Source: Chrysemys picta bellii (taxonomy: Eukaryota; Chordata; Testudines; Emydidae). From it: DNA of 64,000 bases. The notes under the pieces were generated by a model. The model made no database searches, was not told the DNA's origin, and saw only the letters and a list, made by a program, of their open reading frames with translations. Both the position numbers and the translations under genes were made by a program. Position 1 is the first letter of the stretch, and each line of letters opens with the position of its first letter. The stretch covers positions 44,072,882-44,136,881 of the forward strand of contig NC_088792.1 of NCBI RefSeq assembly GCF_011386835.1, in the 5' to 3' direction. Shown in pieces: positions 12,017 through 24,965 of this stretch.

Positions 12017-14205
12017 GCGGATATACATAACAGGAAGAGCTTTTGTGTTGTATGCCAGAATTTGACTTGCTGTGAAGACTCTTAAAGGTTCAAGCAAGCT
12101 AAAGAATATGCTGCTTTATTTTGTCCTTTTTTCATAATGATCTATTTAAAGAAAAGTCACAAAACTTACATCCATTGTTTGTCATGCTTTTCTTTAAAAG
12201 GATTTTTCCCGGACTTACCCTTTGAGATCTTAAATTGTTTAAGAATCCTAGTCCGGTATAGAATGTATGTATGATTTAGTAACATATGATTACCTTTTAG
12301 AATGAAATATGTGAATATCAGTCTTCTGCTAAACAGTCGTGATCTATGTTCCACAGGCTCTTAACTAGAGCACTTCCTTGCACTGCTCTGCATATTTGTC
12401 AACACTTGCAGAAGAGACAGGGAATAAGTCTTGGCAGGCTAGCAAAGAATATCTGAATTCCAGTTTATACTATATTACAAAACATTGCTTGTTTAAATAT
12501 CATATTTTAATCTGCATATGTTCTATTATGTAGGATCTGAAATAACTTATTTAACCTGTTAGATGTTTTGAAATACTGACAGGTAAGTGTTAAATTTGCA
12601 TTCCCATTATGCCACTTAGAGTTAATTTTTATGTTCAGATAAGGCCATATTAAGAAACAGTATACATCCCTAGGTTTTGATAAGGGAACAGAGTAACAAA
12701 TCTTATACATCAGGATTACTTCCAACTTTTAAGAAGGGATTAAGAGGCAAGTCACCAGGTGATCGTAAGACCCAAATGAGGAACAACTTTGCAGGTAGAA
12801 GGTGCATCTTAGTTACTTGCTTTTTGTTACTGACTTATGTTAATGTAAAGGTGGGGGGAAACATGGTGATGTCATCACCTTAGAGCTTTGGGGGAAATTT
12901 CCCCCCCCTCATGTCCATTGTAAAGGATCTCAGGAGTAAAAAAGGATTAGAATGGAAATTGATAATTTAAATAACAATATTCTCATGCTCGTGTTTTTTT
13001 TTCCCCCATGAAAGAGTTTTGGATAGGTATTTTTCTTGATTATGTTGTGCAGTAATACTTAAACAGAAGTGAATCCTTTAAAATTCTATGCCTCTAATTA
13101 AGCTACTGATATGAATTACCTGAAAACATTTTGAAATGAAACTAAACTTTACATCTTCCCAGTTTAACTCTCACCTTTAAAGTTTGCAAATTAATTTTTG
13201 AATTGCAAACTGTATTCTAACACTGCAAACTGTATTCTTATATCTTTGTAAGATGTAACGAGTCCTTTATCTATGAATTTTGCTATTAAGGTAATGCTGA
13301 TCAGTATCTTTAAAAAAATATTAAATGCATGTAAGTGTGTTGTATTTATTAATCAAGGGGAAAATGCTTTGTTGTGCCAAAGAAGTTTCAAATATTGTTT
13401 ACATGAGTGGCTTCAATACTAATAAGGTTATTTAATTACAGCATACTTTCAGATAGATTTTTGTTTACAGTCAGATACTACATTCTATACTCTTTGCTTT
13501 ATTTATATTTGCCAGAGAAATGTGCCTCTTGTAATCTTACCCTTTGCACTACTAGTTTTTCAAAGGGTCGGATAAAGAAAAACAGGCAATCTAATCATTC
13601 TTGTAAACAGAAGAATGCAGGAATGTTGCCTTGATAAGCATGTGAAATTACACATTTTCAGAACTGACTAACCCACTCTAATGATCTCTGAAATAAAACT
13701 TAATTAAAACAGTAGTGCTCCTTTACTAAGGTCTACCAGAATGACTATTACGGCATAAAGTAATGTCCTGGTTCTTGCACTAAGAACATGCTCTCATGGC
13801 AGTTCAGTAGCTTAATTGAACAGTATTCATTAAATAGTAATTTCTAAACTAAAGATGCATTTTTAATACAATGAGGGAAGCAGGATTCTATAAAGTTAAC
13901 ATTACTGATTTGTGTACAGTAACTTGAGCAACTTGTGCTGTTTTAAACATTTCTCCCAGTACATCACTGTTTGGCTATAATCATGATTTTCTAGTCATGT
14001 CAGCAGATAGCTCTGTTGGAGGAGCCGCTATAAAATTCATCTGTCATGTAATTTAAGTTTTATGTAATCTTTCACACTAGTATTAGTTTGTAAATGTCAA
14101 TGTTCGTGCATGAGGAAGCTGATTGTATGTGTGTGTCAGTTCTAAATGCTGTCCATTTTTCAGAAATATTTGAACAAAAATAAATGCCAAAATTGTGTGT
14201 ATTTT
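12017..14205 (+). other. RUNDC3B: RUNDC3B 3' UTR
   Basis: AT-rich, repeat-free sequence from the stop codon to a polyadenylation site near 14200. Freedom from transposons over more than 2 kb, in a window otherwise full of them, agrees with a transcribed, constrained 3' UTR. The exact cleavage position is inferred. Confidence 0.65.
14179..14184 (+). promoter_or_regulatory. RUNDC3B: RUNDC3B polyadenylation signal AATAAA
   Basis: AATAAA followed 10-25 bases later by a GU-rich stretch (TGTGTGTATTTTGTTG), the usual arrangement of signal and downstream element. It is 2.16 kb after the stop codon. Other, weaker signals exist upstream. Confidence 0.65.
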
Positions 14206-16429
14206 GTTGCCGTGCTATATTATAACTGTTGCATGTAAATTAAACATTTTGTATCGTTGCCACTACTAGCTCGTCTCTGTACTTTTCTAATCAAGAAGTG
14301 TAAAGTAAGATCACTAACACACTAGTATCATGTGAGCATAAAGCAATTTAAATTTGTTCTAATATTCCTAAAGAAGTGAAAATTAACACATTACTTCATT
14401 TAAGGTCTTCTGAAAGTCTAAACAACGAATATGCATTTCCTTTTAGCATGAGTGATAATGGAGACTATAAATTAACCCCAAACATTTAAATTATGCTTTG
14501 ACTTGGAATCTGTGCTAAAAAAACAAACAGTATAATACATCACCTTTTTTTAAAAAAAGATGCTATTCTAAACTACTATCTTTAACTCTTGCCTCAAGGT
14601 GTTGGCTCTATTCCCAATTTTTATCTACTAAATATTCCCTGCTTTCATCCATTAAATTGAAATGCACCAGTATTTTCTATTTACATAATTGCTGTAGTTG
14701 GTGCAAGAACCTTATACAGTCATGAATGGGAGAGGAGGAAATCCATGACATTTTTTAATATGTGATCCACGTTATGAAAGTCTGAACTCCTGGGTTATAC
14801 TCAATTGATAAAGGCAGGAACTTGAGCTTAACCTTATGTTCTGAATGTGAGATTTTCTGACATAGAAAGTCTCCTTAATAAAAGTACTTCATACAGGCAA
14901 AATGAATCTTTTGAAGTAAAGAAAGGAACACCTCAGCTTACATTTGAAATGAGAAAATAGTGGTTCAGTGGGCTCCAAAGAAAAGGCTAGGTATTGTCAT
15001 AAAATATCATTGAGGCTAAGAGTTTGACAGGATTTAAAAACGTATTAGGTAGTCACAGGCTTGTCTACACTATCCCGCAGTTTGGATTAGAGAAGTGTTA
15101 ACAGCACTGTGGGTCAAAGTGCTATGCTCTAACTCCCCTGTGCGGATGCACACTAAAATATTCCTACTTTGCATTAACGTAATCCTCTTCAGACAGGCTT
15201 ACATTAATGCAAAATAGGAACCTTTTCATTCACACCTGCTGCATCCACACTGGGAAGTTGAAGTGCAGCACATTGACAAGCATTACTGTTCTCACCTCTG
15301 TAGTCCAAACCGCAGGGCAGTGTAGACCTAGCCTTAAGTGAATGGCCACAGTCCAATTAGTTAGGATAAAAAAAAATGTTTTAAACATGTGCTTCAGACA
15401 TAAATTAACCACTAAGACAAACTTTTCTTATTTTACAAATATCCATTATGGCATTTCTTGCCCCTTCCTCTAAAGTACATGTTGTGCCACAATAAACAAT
15501 ATCTCAAGCTATGGCGTAAGAGCTTTCAAAGCCAAGATGCTGCAGAGGAAGGCATAAAACTTTCATGCAGTATTTATGCACTATATTATAAATAAAATTG
15601 AGCACAGCTCGTGGAGCCATCTACATCCTGAAGCATGAGGGCTGAAAACTATTGCCCTGTAATTGCAAATTCTACTCATTCACAATCTAAATTCTTTAAG
15701 TTTCTAAGAAATTCACCTTGATCAAGTGGCATTACATAATTGAATTATACACATCACAAAAAGCATTTTTCTTTCAGTGTTAAATCTGCCTTCTGGTTTA
15801 ATCTTATGCTTTCATTGTTCTGTACTTTCAGGGCAGGGAGTCTCTCTTCGGAATTTGTACAACATAATACGGCCTCAATTTCAATTGGAGCCTTTGGATG
15901 CCATTATAATAAATATTTAACAAGTGGATTCCTAACCTTTTTGCTAAAAATCCTTTGGCATTCTAATAGTTGGACGGAGGGCCCTTATCTCCCCTCTTCT
16001 GTGCACTTGCACAATTGTCATACTTATCTTCCTTGTCCATTTTGCATTCTATTTTTGTTTTAAACTCCTATTTACCAGAAGGCAACATCCTGCCTGGGCC
16101 AAGAGCATCCAGAATTAACTCTTTTTGGGCAGGGTTGCCTGTTCTTTCATCCAAGAAGAGTGTAAAGACAGATGATAAACACCCTTGATGACTCAGGTCT
16201 TTGGCCTTTTGAGGCACTAGTCATTGTGACTCCATTTCCCTCCATGCCTCCTGGATAGCCTGTGACCTCAACAATAAGAGTTTGTTAAATTGTTTAAAAA
16301 CTATGGGCCTGTCACAGTGAAGTAAATGGCTGTTTTATTTGTGATCATGCCTCTAGTTTTCAATTCATTACTAAAACCAATTATAGCAGAAGGACAGAAT
16401 AGGAAGGACCTTCCAAAACTAAAATAAAA
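14206..16429. other. Intergenic DNA between converging genes
   Basis: AT-rich sequence with no gene. It holds one MITE (15057-15335) and, near 16380-16450, a short direct repeat with two copies of GAAGGACAGAATAGG about 47 bp apart, just before the CR1. Confidence 0.5.
15057..15335. mobile_element. MITE with GGCTTGTCTACAC ends
   Basis: The ends AGGCTTGTCTACAC and GTGTAGACCTAGCCTT are imperfect inverted repeats, enclosing about 250 bp of non-coding sequence. Similar TCTACAC ends recur at 48145-48426, 48599-48790 and 60371-60594. Probably hAT-derived; no clear target duplication was seen. Confidence 0.6.
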
Positions 16430-18358
16430 TATAGCGGAAGGACAGAATAGGTCATACTGGTAGGGGAGTGGCACTATCTGTGAAAGGAAATCTAGAGTCA
16501 AATGAAGTAAAAATCAGAAGCAAGAACCCTCCTAAACCACCCATGGGGCCACTGGGGATTGAGAGCATTCAAGGACAATAAGGCCATTGTGGAGAAACTA
16601 AATTAATTCTTTGCCTCAGTCTTCACAGTTGAGGATGTGAGGGAGATTCTCAAACCTGAGCCATTCTTTTTATGTGACAAATGTGAAGAACTGTCCCAGA
16701 TTGAGGTGTCATTAGAGGAGGTTTTGGAACAAGTTGATAAACAGTAATAAGTCGCAGATGGTATTTACTCAAGTGTTATGAAGGAATTCAAATGTGAAAT
16801 TGCAGCACTACTAACTGTGGTATGTAACCTATCATTTAAATCAACTTCTGGTCCAGATGACTAGAGGACAGCAAATGTGATGCCAATTTAAAAAAAAAAA
16901 AGGCTCTAGAGGTGATCCTGGCAATTACAGGCTGGTAAGCCTAACTATAGTTGAAACTGTAGTAAAGAACAGAGTTATCAGACACAGATGAACACAATTT
17001 GTTGGGAAAGAGTCAACATGGTTCTGTAAAGGGAAATCATACCTCACTAATCTACTAGAATTCTTTGATGTGGTCAACAAGCATGTGGGAGGGGTGATAT
17101 AGTGTACTTTGTCCAAAACTTTCTGAAAATCTAAGTCCCTCACCAAAGGCTCTTAAGCAAGTAAGCTGTCATGTGATAAGAGGGAAAGTCCTCTCATAGA
17201 CCAGTAACTGGTAGAAAGGATAGGCGTATATGGTCAGTTTTCAGAATGGAGAGAGGTATAGAGTGGTTTCCCCGAGGGCTCTGTACTGGGACCAGTACTG
17301 TTCAACGTATTCATAAATGATCTGGAAAAATGGGTAAAGAGTGAAGTGGAAAAAATTGCAGGTGTTATAAAACTACTCAAGATAGTTAAGTCCAAAGTAG
17401 ACTGCAAAGAGTTACAAAGGGATCTCACAAAACTAGGTGACTGGGCAACACAATGGCAGATGAATTCCATGTTGACAAATGCAAAGTAATGCACATTGGA
17501 AAACATAATCCCAACTATACATATACAATGATGGGGTCTCAATTAGCTGTTACCACTCAAGAAAGAGATCTTGGAATCATTGTGGATAGTTCTCTGAAAA
17601 CATCCACTCAATTTGCAGTGGCAGTCAAAAAAGCTAATAGAATGTTGGGAATCATTAGGAAAGGGATCCATAAGAAGACAGAAAATATCATACAGCCTTT
17701 ATATAAATCCATGGTATGCCCACCTCTTGAATACTGTGTGCAGATGTAGTCGCTCCATCTCAAAAGATATATTGGAATTGGAAAAGATACAGAAATGGGC
17801 AACAAAGATGATTAGAGGTATGGAACAGCTTCCATATGAGGAGAGATTAAAAAGACTGGGACTTTTCAGCTTGGAAAAGAGATGACTAAGGGAGGATATG
17901 GTAGAAGTCTATACAATCATGACTGGTGTGGAGAAAGTAAATAAGGAAGTGTTATTTACTCCTCATAATACAAGAACTAGGGCTCAGCAACTAAAATGAA
18001 TAGGCAGCAGGTTTAAAACAAAAGGAAGTATTTTTTCAGTCAACCTGTGGAACTCTTTGCCCAAGGAAGTTGTGAAGGCCAAGACTATAACAGGGTTCAA
18101 AAAAGAATTAGATAAGTTCATGGAGGATAGGTCCATTAATGGCTATTAGCCAGGATGGGCAGGGATGTAAAACCATGCTTTGAAGTGTCCCTGACCTCTG
18201 TTTGCGAGAAGCTGGGCATGGGCAACAGGGGATGGATCACTTGATGATTACCTGTTCTGTTCATTCCCTCTGAAGCACCTGGCATTGGCCACTGGCAGAA
18301 GACAGGATACTGGGCTAGCTGGACCATTGGTCAGATCCAATATAGCCATTCTTATGTA
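16430..18358 (+). mobile_element. CR1 LINE, decayed
   Basis: Forward-strand CR1. It begins with a scrap of the endonuclease domain (GVALSVKGNLESNEVKI region, about 16470-16510), then continues through RT to the 3' end (GCCATTCTTATGTAAC, about 18344-18359). ORF2 fragments include MADEFHVDKCKVMHIGKHNP and [20 protein letters not shown]. Many stops, shifts and an internal deletion between EN and RT. Intergenic, between RUNDC3B and SLC25A40. Confidence 0.85.
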
Positions 18359-18727
18359 ACTTTTTCAGCAACTGTCATTCATTTTTAACCTATCCCTCCT
18401 ACTCTGTCCACTGGCTCAGCTATAGGGTTAATGTTTTCTGTATTTCAAATTTACCATCTTTTCTTTTACAAGTTTACATAAACCAAGTGGGATAGTTTAA
18501 AGCCTGGTTTTAGAAGCTACCTCTTGCATGACGTGTAAGGTGTCAGACAGAACAGAGCTGAGGTTTCAAAACAAAACCAATTAAAAAAAATCACAAAGCA
18601 TCTATATTAAACCACAGTCAAATTAATGAAATAAATATTCATGAATAAGAGTTTAAACTTTCTACTATCAGAAACAAAATTAATTATCTATCTGTACACA
18701 GGATCACAAAACAAGAAAAAATTTGAT

Positions 18728-18733
18728 TTTATT
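18728..18733 (-). promoter_or_regulatory. SLC25A40: Candidate SLC25A40 polyadenylation signal
   Basis: TTTATT on the + strand reads AATAAA in the gene's direction and is followed by a GT-rich run (CTTGTTTTGTGATCCTGTGT). This would give a 2.0-kb 3' UTR. Another AATAAA lies at 18981-18986 with a weaker downstream element. The choice is a guess from sequence context. Confidence 0.4.
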
Positions 18734-20748
18734 AAATATTAACATTTTTATCCCATCGATCGCTGGTATCTGAACTCATTTCCATGATGATTAAACCATG
18801 TATTACATTCTTTATCTCCATTTTGAAAATATTTGAACGTTTCACATTTTTATTGGGATGTATGTAGTTTTCATAAAGTGCTATTTCTTTTTATATTATT
18901 AAAGTGTAAATTATCCTGAGAAAGAATTCTTCATGGATCACTTGAATGAGAACTCATTTTCATGCCCCCTCTCACCATTGTTTATTCTGCATCCTTTTAA
19001 CCTGCAGGACTCTTAACCATCTTTGATGGCTAGCAAAACTGTGTTTTTCCACAAGAAAAAAAAAAAAGCTCTCTTTCCTTGGCCACATAACATATAGTGG
19101 GCACTATCTTAGTTTACTGAACTCTGTGAGCATGACAGGCAACACTTAGTCACTATGAAGTGGATGTACTAGTACTGTGCATAAAAATATAGCAACAACA
19201 AAGCCTACAATGCGATCAGTGGGGACAAAGAGCAGTCCAGAATTAATGAAAGGATAAAAACCTGAAGAGCCACAAATGAACTGGTGATTTCTAGCTTACA
19301 GCTTCAGGGTTGTAGAAAGGTCACCTACATACTTACTCTAGTTTTAGGTGACAAAGATGAACCCCTGACAAAGTTTAACACCTCCCCCCTTCACCACCAA
19401 GAAACCTTAAATGCCAATTGTTAAAGAACTAGGTTGTGGTCCTCAGATGCTATGGAAGTGAAGTTAGTTTTGTGAAAGCTTTCATCATACCTCTTGCATG
19501 CACCCAAAAGGTATCCAAGACATCTTAATATTTAAAATTCCTTAGCATAATAGCCACTGTACTTCAAAAGTAAGATTGCACACAACTAGTCAGTCATAGG
19601 CAGCACATTTTACCCTCCTGTAGGCTCCCTCCTACCTTGCTTGGACATCACAAAGCTTCCCTCTGGAGTTTTTGGATGTGCAAAAATCCAGGATCAGGCT
19701 CTTAATGGGAAATTTGATTTCCAACTTTTAGAAATAAACCAGATAATCAGCTTAATACATGGCTCTGCAATGGAATCCAAATATTAAACTATTTTGCTTT
19801 GAAATTGCAACTTAAATGGCAACAGAATCAAAGTGAAAAACATGCAAATGGTTACATGGCAAACAACTTAATTCTGATTATTCATTTAACTCAAGATTGT
19901 GTAATGTAAAGTTTCTAATCAATACAGGACCAGTGAAAGTTACAGGATTCCTAACTATTATATTTGTGGTCTATAGGATACTCCTACTTACAATTTTCAA
20001 ACCACATATATGGAAGGCCAAATATAAATGTTTTTTACGGTTCTATTTCAAGGCTATTTAGTGGTGCCCCCTTCTACCCTCGGTCTCACTGAAACACTGA
20101 TGAAATACTTAACCTAACTTTCAATAACAAAGAAGACTGATGCCAAGACAACCACTCCTTGAAGGGACAAATATCTAAACATATCTAGGTACATGATTGA
20201 GCATTCATGAAAGACTTTCCATGTTTGTTTACATATTGTCTATTTTTCTGAACACAAACCTAATAGATTCTCAGAGTATAAATACATTTAAGAGAGGCTA
20301 TTTGGAGAAATATTAAAATGCATGTCAGAAATAATCATGTTCCATACCAGTCTCATTTTCCACTGAAAGAGGTTTTTTCTTTAATACAGGTGGCAAATAC
20401 TATTTCATGTTTCTGACCAATCTCAAAGTGTGTTTTACCCATTTCTGATGATTATAAAACTATCAATTTACTTCCTTAGCTCTCTAAAAGCATGGTCTTT
20501 AAAGAGAGAATTCACATGAAATTTTAAACAATGGTTCTAGGAATATACACACCACGTAGCACTCTTACACTTTTTTGAATTCAGAAATAAAGGTGCATAA
20601 GCAACCTGAAGGAAGTGCTAAGTAAAGGGAATTGCATCTGGTTAGCAAATGTCATGGTTGAATTTTACCTGGTCTGGAAAAGTTTAATTCTAGTCAACAG
20701 TCAAAGTTGGCACAACCGTGACCAGATACCTTGACTATCGTTGCAATC
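18734..20748 (-). other. SLC25A40: Probable SLC25A40 3' UTR
   Basis: AT-rich, apparently repeat-free sequence between the SLC25A40 stop and the candidate polyadenylation signal. No open frame or structured element was recognised. Confidence 0.45.
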
Positions 20749-20882
20749 TCAGCTTGAGTGAGAATTAATAGCTTTGTATATTTTTTGTTTGTTTAATTTA
20801 CGAAAGAAGGACTTCCCATATTCATAGGTGCTGATCATTATGGCACAAGCAGGAGCAACTTTAATCAACCGTGGAACAATAC
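20749..20882 (-). CDS. SLC25A40: SLC25A40, 3' terminal coding exon
   Basis: The acceptor ttttcctgcag precedes GTATTGTTCCACGG; the first two bases complete a glycine codon begun in the previous exon. The exon encodes [20 protein letters not shown], then YGKSFF and a short tail ending NSHSS, with TGA at 20749-20751. [21 protein letters not shown] is the signature of the last transmembrane helix of human SLC25A40. The protein is an inner-mitochondrial-membrane carrier; SLC25A39 and SLC25A40 are reported to import glutathione into mitochondria. The tail after the helix is turtle-specific in sequence, as expected for a poorly conserved end. It lies 15.4 kb from the preceding exon, through the nested DIRS block. 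Confidence 0.95.
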
Positions 20883-22209
20883 CTGCAGGAAAAAAAAACA
20901 TGTATTCACCAATTATCCCTAAATATCACTCATTTTCAGAATAAGACAGACCACAGGCTTCTATAACACTGTGTAGTATCACTCTCCGCAGCAAGTAAAG
21001 TGGTAAACATCCTATTCTTAAGGAAACTGAGGCCACAGTCTTGCAAACACTTAAGTATGTAATATACTCAAGCAGTCCCAAGGAACGAATGCAGTGGTGC
21101 CAGCACTGGGAAGTGTCATGATTTTGGACCAATTTTTGCAGTTGCACCCATGACCATGTGAACAACTACGGGAAGCTTTTTATCTGAGCTGTCTGTAGTT
21201 CCCCCTTTGGCTGCTAGAGCCACCGTACACTCAGAGCAGGTACGGCACTATGGGCTCACCCCAGCCATCTAACAGTAGCCCCACTTCCACCTTTCCCTGC
21301 TACAGTACAGTGAGTGGAGGTAGGAGCTCAGAGGAAGCTCTTTCCCTGTGGACTGGAGAAGGGACAGCTGCTAGAACCTGTATGGGGCTGTTGGGCTACT
21401 GAAGTCTGTCAGTGGGGAGCGAGTGCACTGGGAGTCAGGAGGATTTAGGACAATAGGAAGGTGGGAGTCATGAAGCAGGTGCAGAAGGAACAGATGCCTG
21501 CATTTTTGGGTGTACATTTTATATGCATGTAATATTGAATTTTCAACCTTTAATTGTCATACAGGCAATTGGTATGGGTAGATGGGGTTCAAAAGTGAGA
21601 AGATAGCACCCCTACCTGTTTTTTTTTTTAATTTTCACATTATTTTCTTACTCATGTGGGCTCTTAAGTGGGCAATTCCACCACGACTACTTGAGTACAA
21701 AGGTATGCATGTGCAGAATCAGGCCCATAGTTAAAATGTGCATTGTTTTGTGGATGATAGTTGTTCATGGGAAGTAAACCTTCTAATCTGTTTAATCCAT
21801 TTAACTCTCATAACAGTAAGTTTAGACTTGTATGTCACTTTAGACAAAAATAACTGCTATGCAAATTTTGAAATTCTAAAACTCCTTTTTTTGGGTTGTG
21901 CTCCTGATTTGGACTTCATTTTGGATTACATTTTGATTTTCATTTGAATTGTTTAAAATGTATTGCACTGACTTCCCACATTTTCATAAAGGACACTGAA
22001 ATAGAAGAAAAATGTTGGTTTTATAAAACATAGGCTTTAAAAAAAGGAGTGCAATTAAAAGTGTTTGTTTGGATTTAAACACACTTCTGGAGTGTTTGCC
22101 ATCATAGTGTGGCTGATGCATGAGAATCAGAAATAAACTTCCTACTTTGTTTACTTTTTAAAATTCATTCAGCTTAGAAAATAAAAATAAACCATATAAA
22201 TGAGGAGGG
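20883..22209. other. SLC25A40 intron, possible MITE
   Basis: Intronic. Sequence around 21040 (GGCCACAGTCTTGCAAACAC) and around 21704-21729 (GTATGCATGTGCAGAATCAG) are roughly inverted, so 21032-21730 may be a diverged MITE. Nothing else was recognised. Confidence 0.35.
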
Positions 22210-22213
22210 AAAT

Positions 22214-22509
22214 GGTTACTAACCTTTGTGTAACTACTGTTCTTCAAGATGTGCTGCTCATGTCAATTCCATGTTAGATGCAAGCACGCGCCACATGCAA
22301 AGTCGCTGGAGATTTTTCCCTCAGTGGTATCCCTCGGACCGGCTCTAACACCTTCTGGTGCCACGCACTCATGCACCGGTACAACAGGTCGACCAGCCCC
22401 ACACCCTCAGTTCCTTCTTGCCAGCTAACTTGCCAGGGGCAGAAGGGTGGGTCATGGAATGGACATGAGCAACATATTGAAAGAACAACAGTTATAGAAA
22501 GGTTAGTAA
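22214..22509 (-). repeat. DIRS segment X terminal unit with inverted arms
   Basis: Arms 22214-22270 and 22456-22509 are reverse complements with a few mismatches. The sequence between them (about 22275-22440) is the reverse complement of the 5' terminal repeat of segment D (34772-34955), as expected for inverted terminal repeats of one DIRS element. The inner arm then serves as the internal complementary region. Confidence 0.7.
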
Positions 22510-22676
22510 ATGTTTTTTCTTCCTCGAGTGCTTGTTCGGGTCCATTACACATTAGGTGATGCCCAAGCAATACCTGAGGAGGTGGACTTGGAGTTCATGG
22601 ACATGAGGATTGCAACACTGCTCTACCAAACTTGGTGTCATCCCTAGCCTATCGGGTGATGGCGTAGTGGGAGAAG

Positions 22677-23592
22677 AATCATAGGACTGGAAGGGAACAT
22701 GTGTTTGTCTAACCCGCTCTTAAAAATCTTCAATGATGGAGATTGCATGACTTCCCTAGGCAATTTATTCCAGTGCTTAACCACGCTGACAGGATTTTCC
22801 TAATGTCCAACCTAAACCACTGCAATTTAAGCCCATTGCTTCTTGTCCTATGCTCGGTGGTTAAGGAGAACAATTTTTCTCCTTCCTCCTTGTAACAACT
22901 TTTTATGTACTTGAAAACTATCATATCCACCCTCAGTCTTCTCTTCTCCAGACTAACCATACCCAATTTTTTCAATCTTCCCTCATAGGTCATGTTTTCT
23001 AGATCTTTAATCATTTTTGTAGCTCTTCTCAATTTACCCATAGCTTTCCTGAAATGTGCTCAGAACTGGACACAATACTTCAGTTGAGGCCTACTCAATG
23101 AGGAGTAGGGCGGAAGAATTACTTCTCATGTCTTGCTTATGACACTCCTGCTAATACATCCCCGAATGATGTTTGCTCTTTTTGCATTACTGTTACACTG
23201 TTGACTCATATTTAGCTTGTGATTCACTATGACCCCCAGATCCCTTTCCTCAGTACTCCTTCCCAGGCAGTCATTTCCCATTTTGTATGTGTGCAATTGA
23301 TTGTTCCATCCTAAGTGGAGTACTTTGCACTTGAATTTCATTCTATTTACTTCAGACCATTTCTCCAGTTTGTCCAGATCATTTTGAAATTTAATCCTAT
23401 CCTCCAAAGCACTTATAACCCCTCCCAGCTTGGTATCGTCGGCAAACTTTATAAGTGTAATCTCTCTATGCCATTATCTAAATCATTGATGAAGATATTG
23501 AACAGAACCAGACCCAGAACTGATCCCTGAGGGACCATAATCAATATGCCTTTCCAGCTTGACTGTGAACCACTGATAACTACTCTCTAGGA
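22677..23592 (-). mobile_element. CR1 LINE inserted in DIRS segment X
   Basis: Reverse-strand CR1, 3' end at the left. Frames encode [33 protein letters not shown] and [20 protein letters not shown], the end of CR1 ORF2. It splits the DIRS recombinase 3' region. 5'-truncated and inactive. Confidence 0.85.
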
Positions 23593-23599
23593 ACGTCAT

Positions 23600-24478
23600 G
23601 AGAAAGTATGTACTGACGACCAGGTCGCTGCCCTGCAGATGTCTTGGATTGGGATTTGGGCCAGAAACACCGCTGATGAAGCCTGAGCTCTCATCAAATG
23701 GGCTGTCAAGATGGCAGGTAGGACTCCTGTCTGCTCATAGAACGTGTGAATGCAGGAAATGATCAAGCATGAAATTCTCTGGGCTGAAACTGATAAGTCT
23801 TTCATCCTGTCTGCTACTGCCACAAAGAGCTGCATGGATTTATTGAACGGCTTGGTTCCCTCCATGTAGAAGGCTAGGACACATCTAACATCAAGCATGT
23901 GGAGATGCCACTCCTCTGTATTTTTGTGTGGTTTTGGGAAGAAAAGGGGCAGGATGATAGCCTGATTACTATGAAACTGAAAGAATGCCTTTGGGAGGAA
24001 TTCTGGGTGGGGAGGTGCAGTTGAACCTTGTCCTTAAAGAACACCATAAATAGGGGTTCTGACATAAAGGCCCTGATTTCTGAGACCCTCCTGCCTGAGG
24101 TAATCACTACCAAGAACGCAACCTTCCAGGAGAGATACAACAGAGCTATGCCAGTAGCTAAAAGGGAGGGCTTGAGAGTCTCGACAGGACCAGATGTAGG
24201 TCCCAGGGAGGGAGAGGTTTGCGAATTTGAGTGTAAAGCCTCTCTAGACCCTTAAGGAAGTGAATGGACATTTCATGTGAGAAGACTGACCTATCACCCA
24301 CCAGAGATTGGAAGGCTGAGACTGATGCTAGATGCACCTTGGTAGATGAAATGGCTAGGCCTTATTGTTTCAGATGGAGCAGGTATCCAGCATGGACTGG
24401 AGGGGTGACTAAGTTGGTGAGAAGCCTCATTGGGAAGACCACACCGAGAAATGCTTCCACTTGGCTAGGTAAATTGCT
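23600..24478 (-). pseudogene. DIRS segment X tyrosine recombinase
   Basis: The frame 23874-24140 carries SWKVAFLVVITSGRRVSEIR, the recombinase helix with the catalytic arginine. The frame 23596-23898 continues to IQDICRAATWSS near the C-terminus, after AHLMRAQASSAVFLAQIP. The N-terminal part (24150-24478) matches segment Y residue by residue (YLAKWKHFSVWSSQ versus YLVMWMRFSHWASE) but has several stops. The usual histidine motif appears replaced (AHLMRAQ). Confidence 0.75.
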
Positions 24479-24965
24479 CTAGGTTCTGAGGCCAAGGCTT
24501 TAATTTCAGAGACCCGTCTTGCAAACGTCACCACCACCAGGAATGCAACCTTCCATGACAGGTGGGAAAAGGAGCAGGAACCCAGCAGCAAAAAGGGCGG
24601 GCCGGTGAGCCTAGAGAGGACCAAGTTAAGATCCCACTGCGGGACAGGAGCCCATATCTGCAGGAAGAGTTTCCTGAGCCCTCTCAAGAATCCGACCATC
24701 ATGTCATGGGAAAACACCATCTGCCCTTGGATCGGTGAGTGAAAAGTGGACGTGGCCGCAAGATGCACTCTAATGGAAGAGTAGGCCAGGCCCTGGTTCC
24801 TCAAATGGAGCAGGTAGTCCAGCACAGCCTGTATGGAAGAACGCAAGGGAGAGATGCCACGTTCGGATGCCCAGTGGGAAAACCTCATCCACATGACCAG
24901 GTAAGTCAGTCTAGCTGAGGGCTTCCTACTTCCTAGGAGAACCTGTTGGACTCCTTCCAAACAGG
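24479..24965 (-). pseudogene. DIRS segment Y tyrosine recombinase, N-terminal half
   Basis: An open frame with the SAM-like core-binding region (SIQAVLDYLLHLRNQGLAYS, RVHLAATSTFHS) followed by the start of the catalytic domain (VAFLVVVTFARRVSEIKALA). It is cut directly after this helix, where segment X begins, so the histidine, second arginine and tyrosine are missing. Encoded downstream of RNase H in the same element. Confidence 0.8.

Larger units (their letters stand above)
22210..24478 (-). mobile_element. DIRS-type element segment X (recombinase and 3' end)
   Basis: The 3' third of a DIRS element: terminal unit at left (22214-22509), a CR1 insertion (22677-23592), and a decayed tyrosine recombinase (23600-24478). 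At 24478 it meets another DIRS segment (Y) whose recombinase sequence overlaps it in content, so the same gene region occurs twice. X is probably the missing 3' part of segment D at 30119-34955. Confidence 0.75.
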
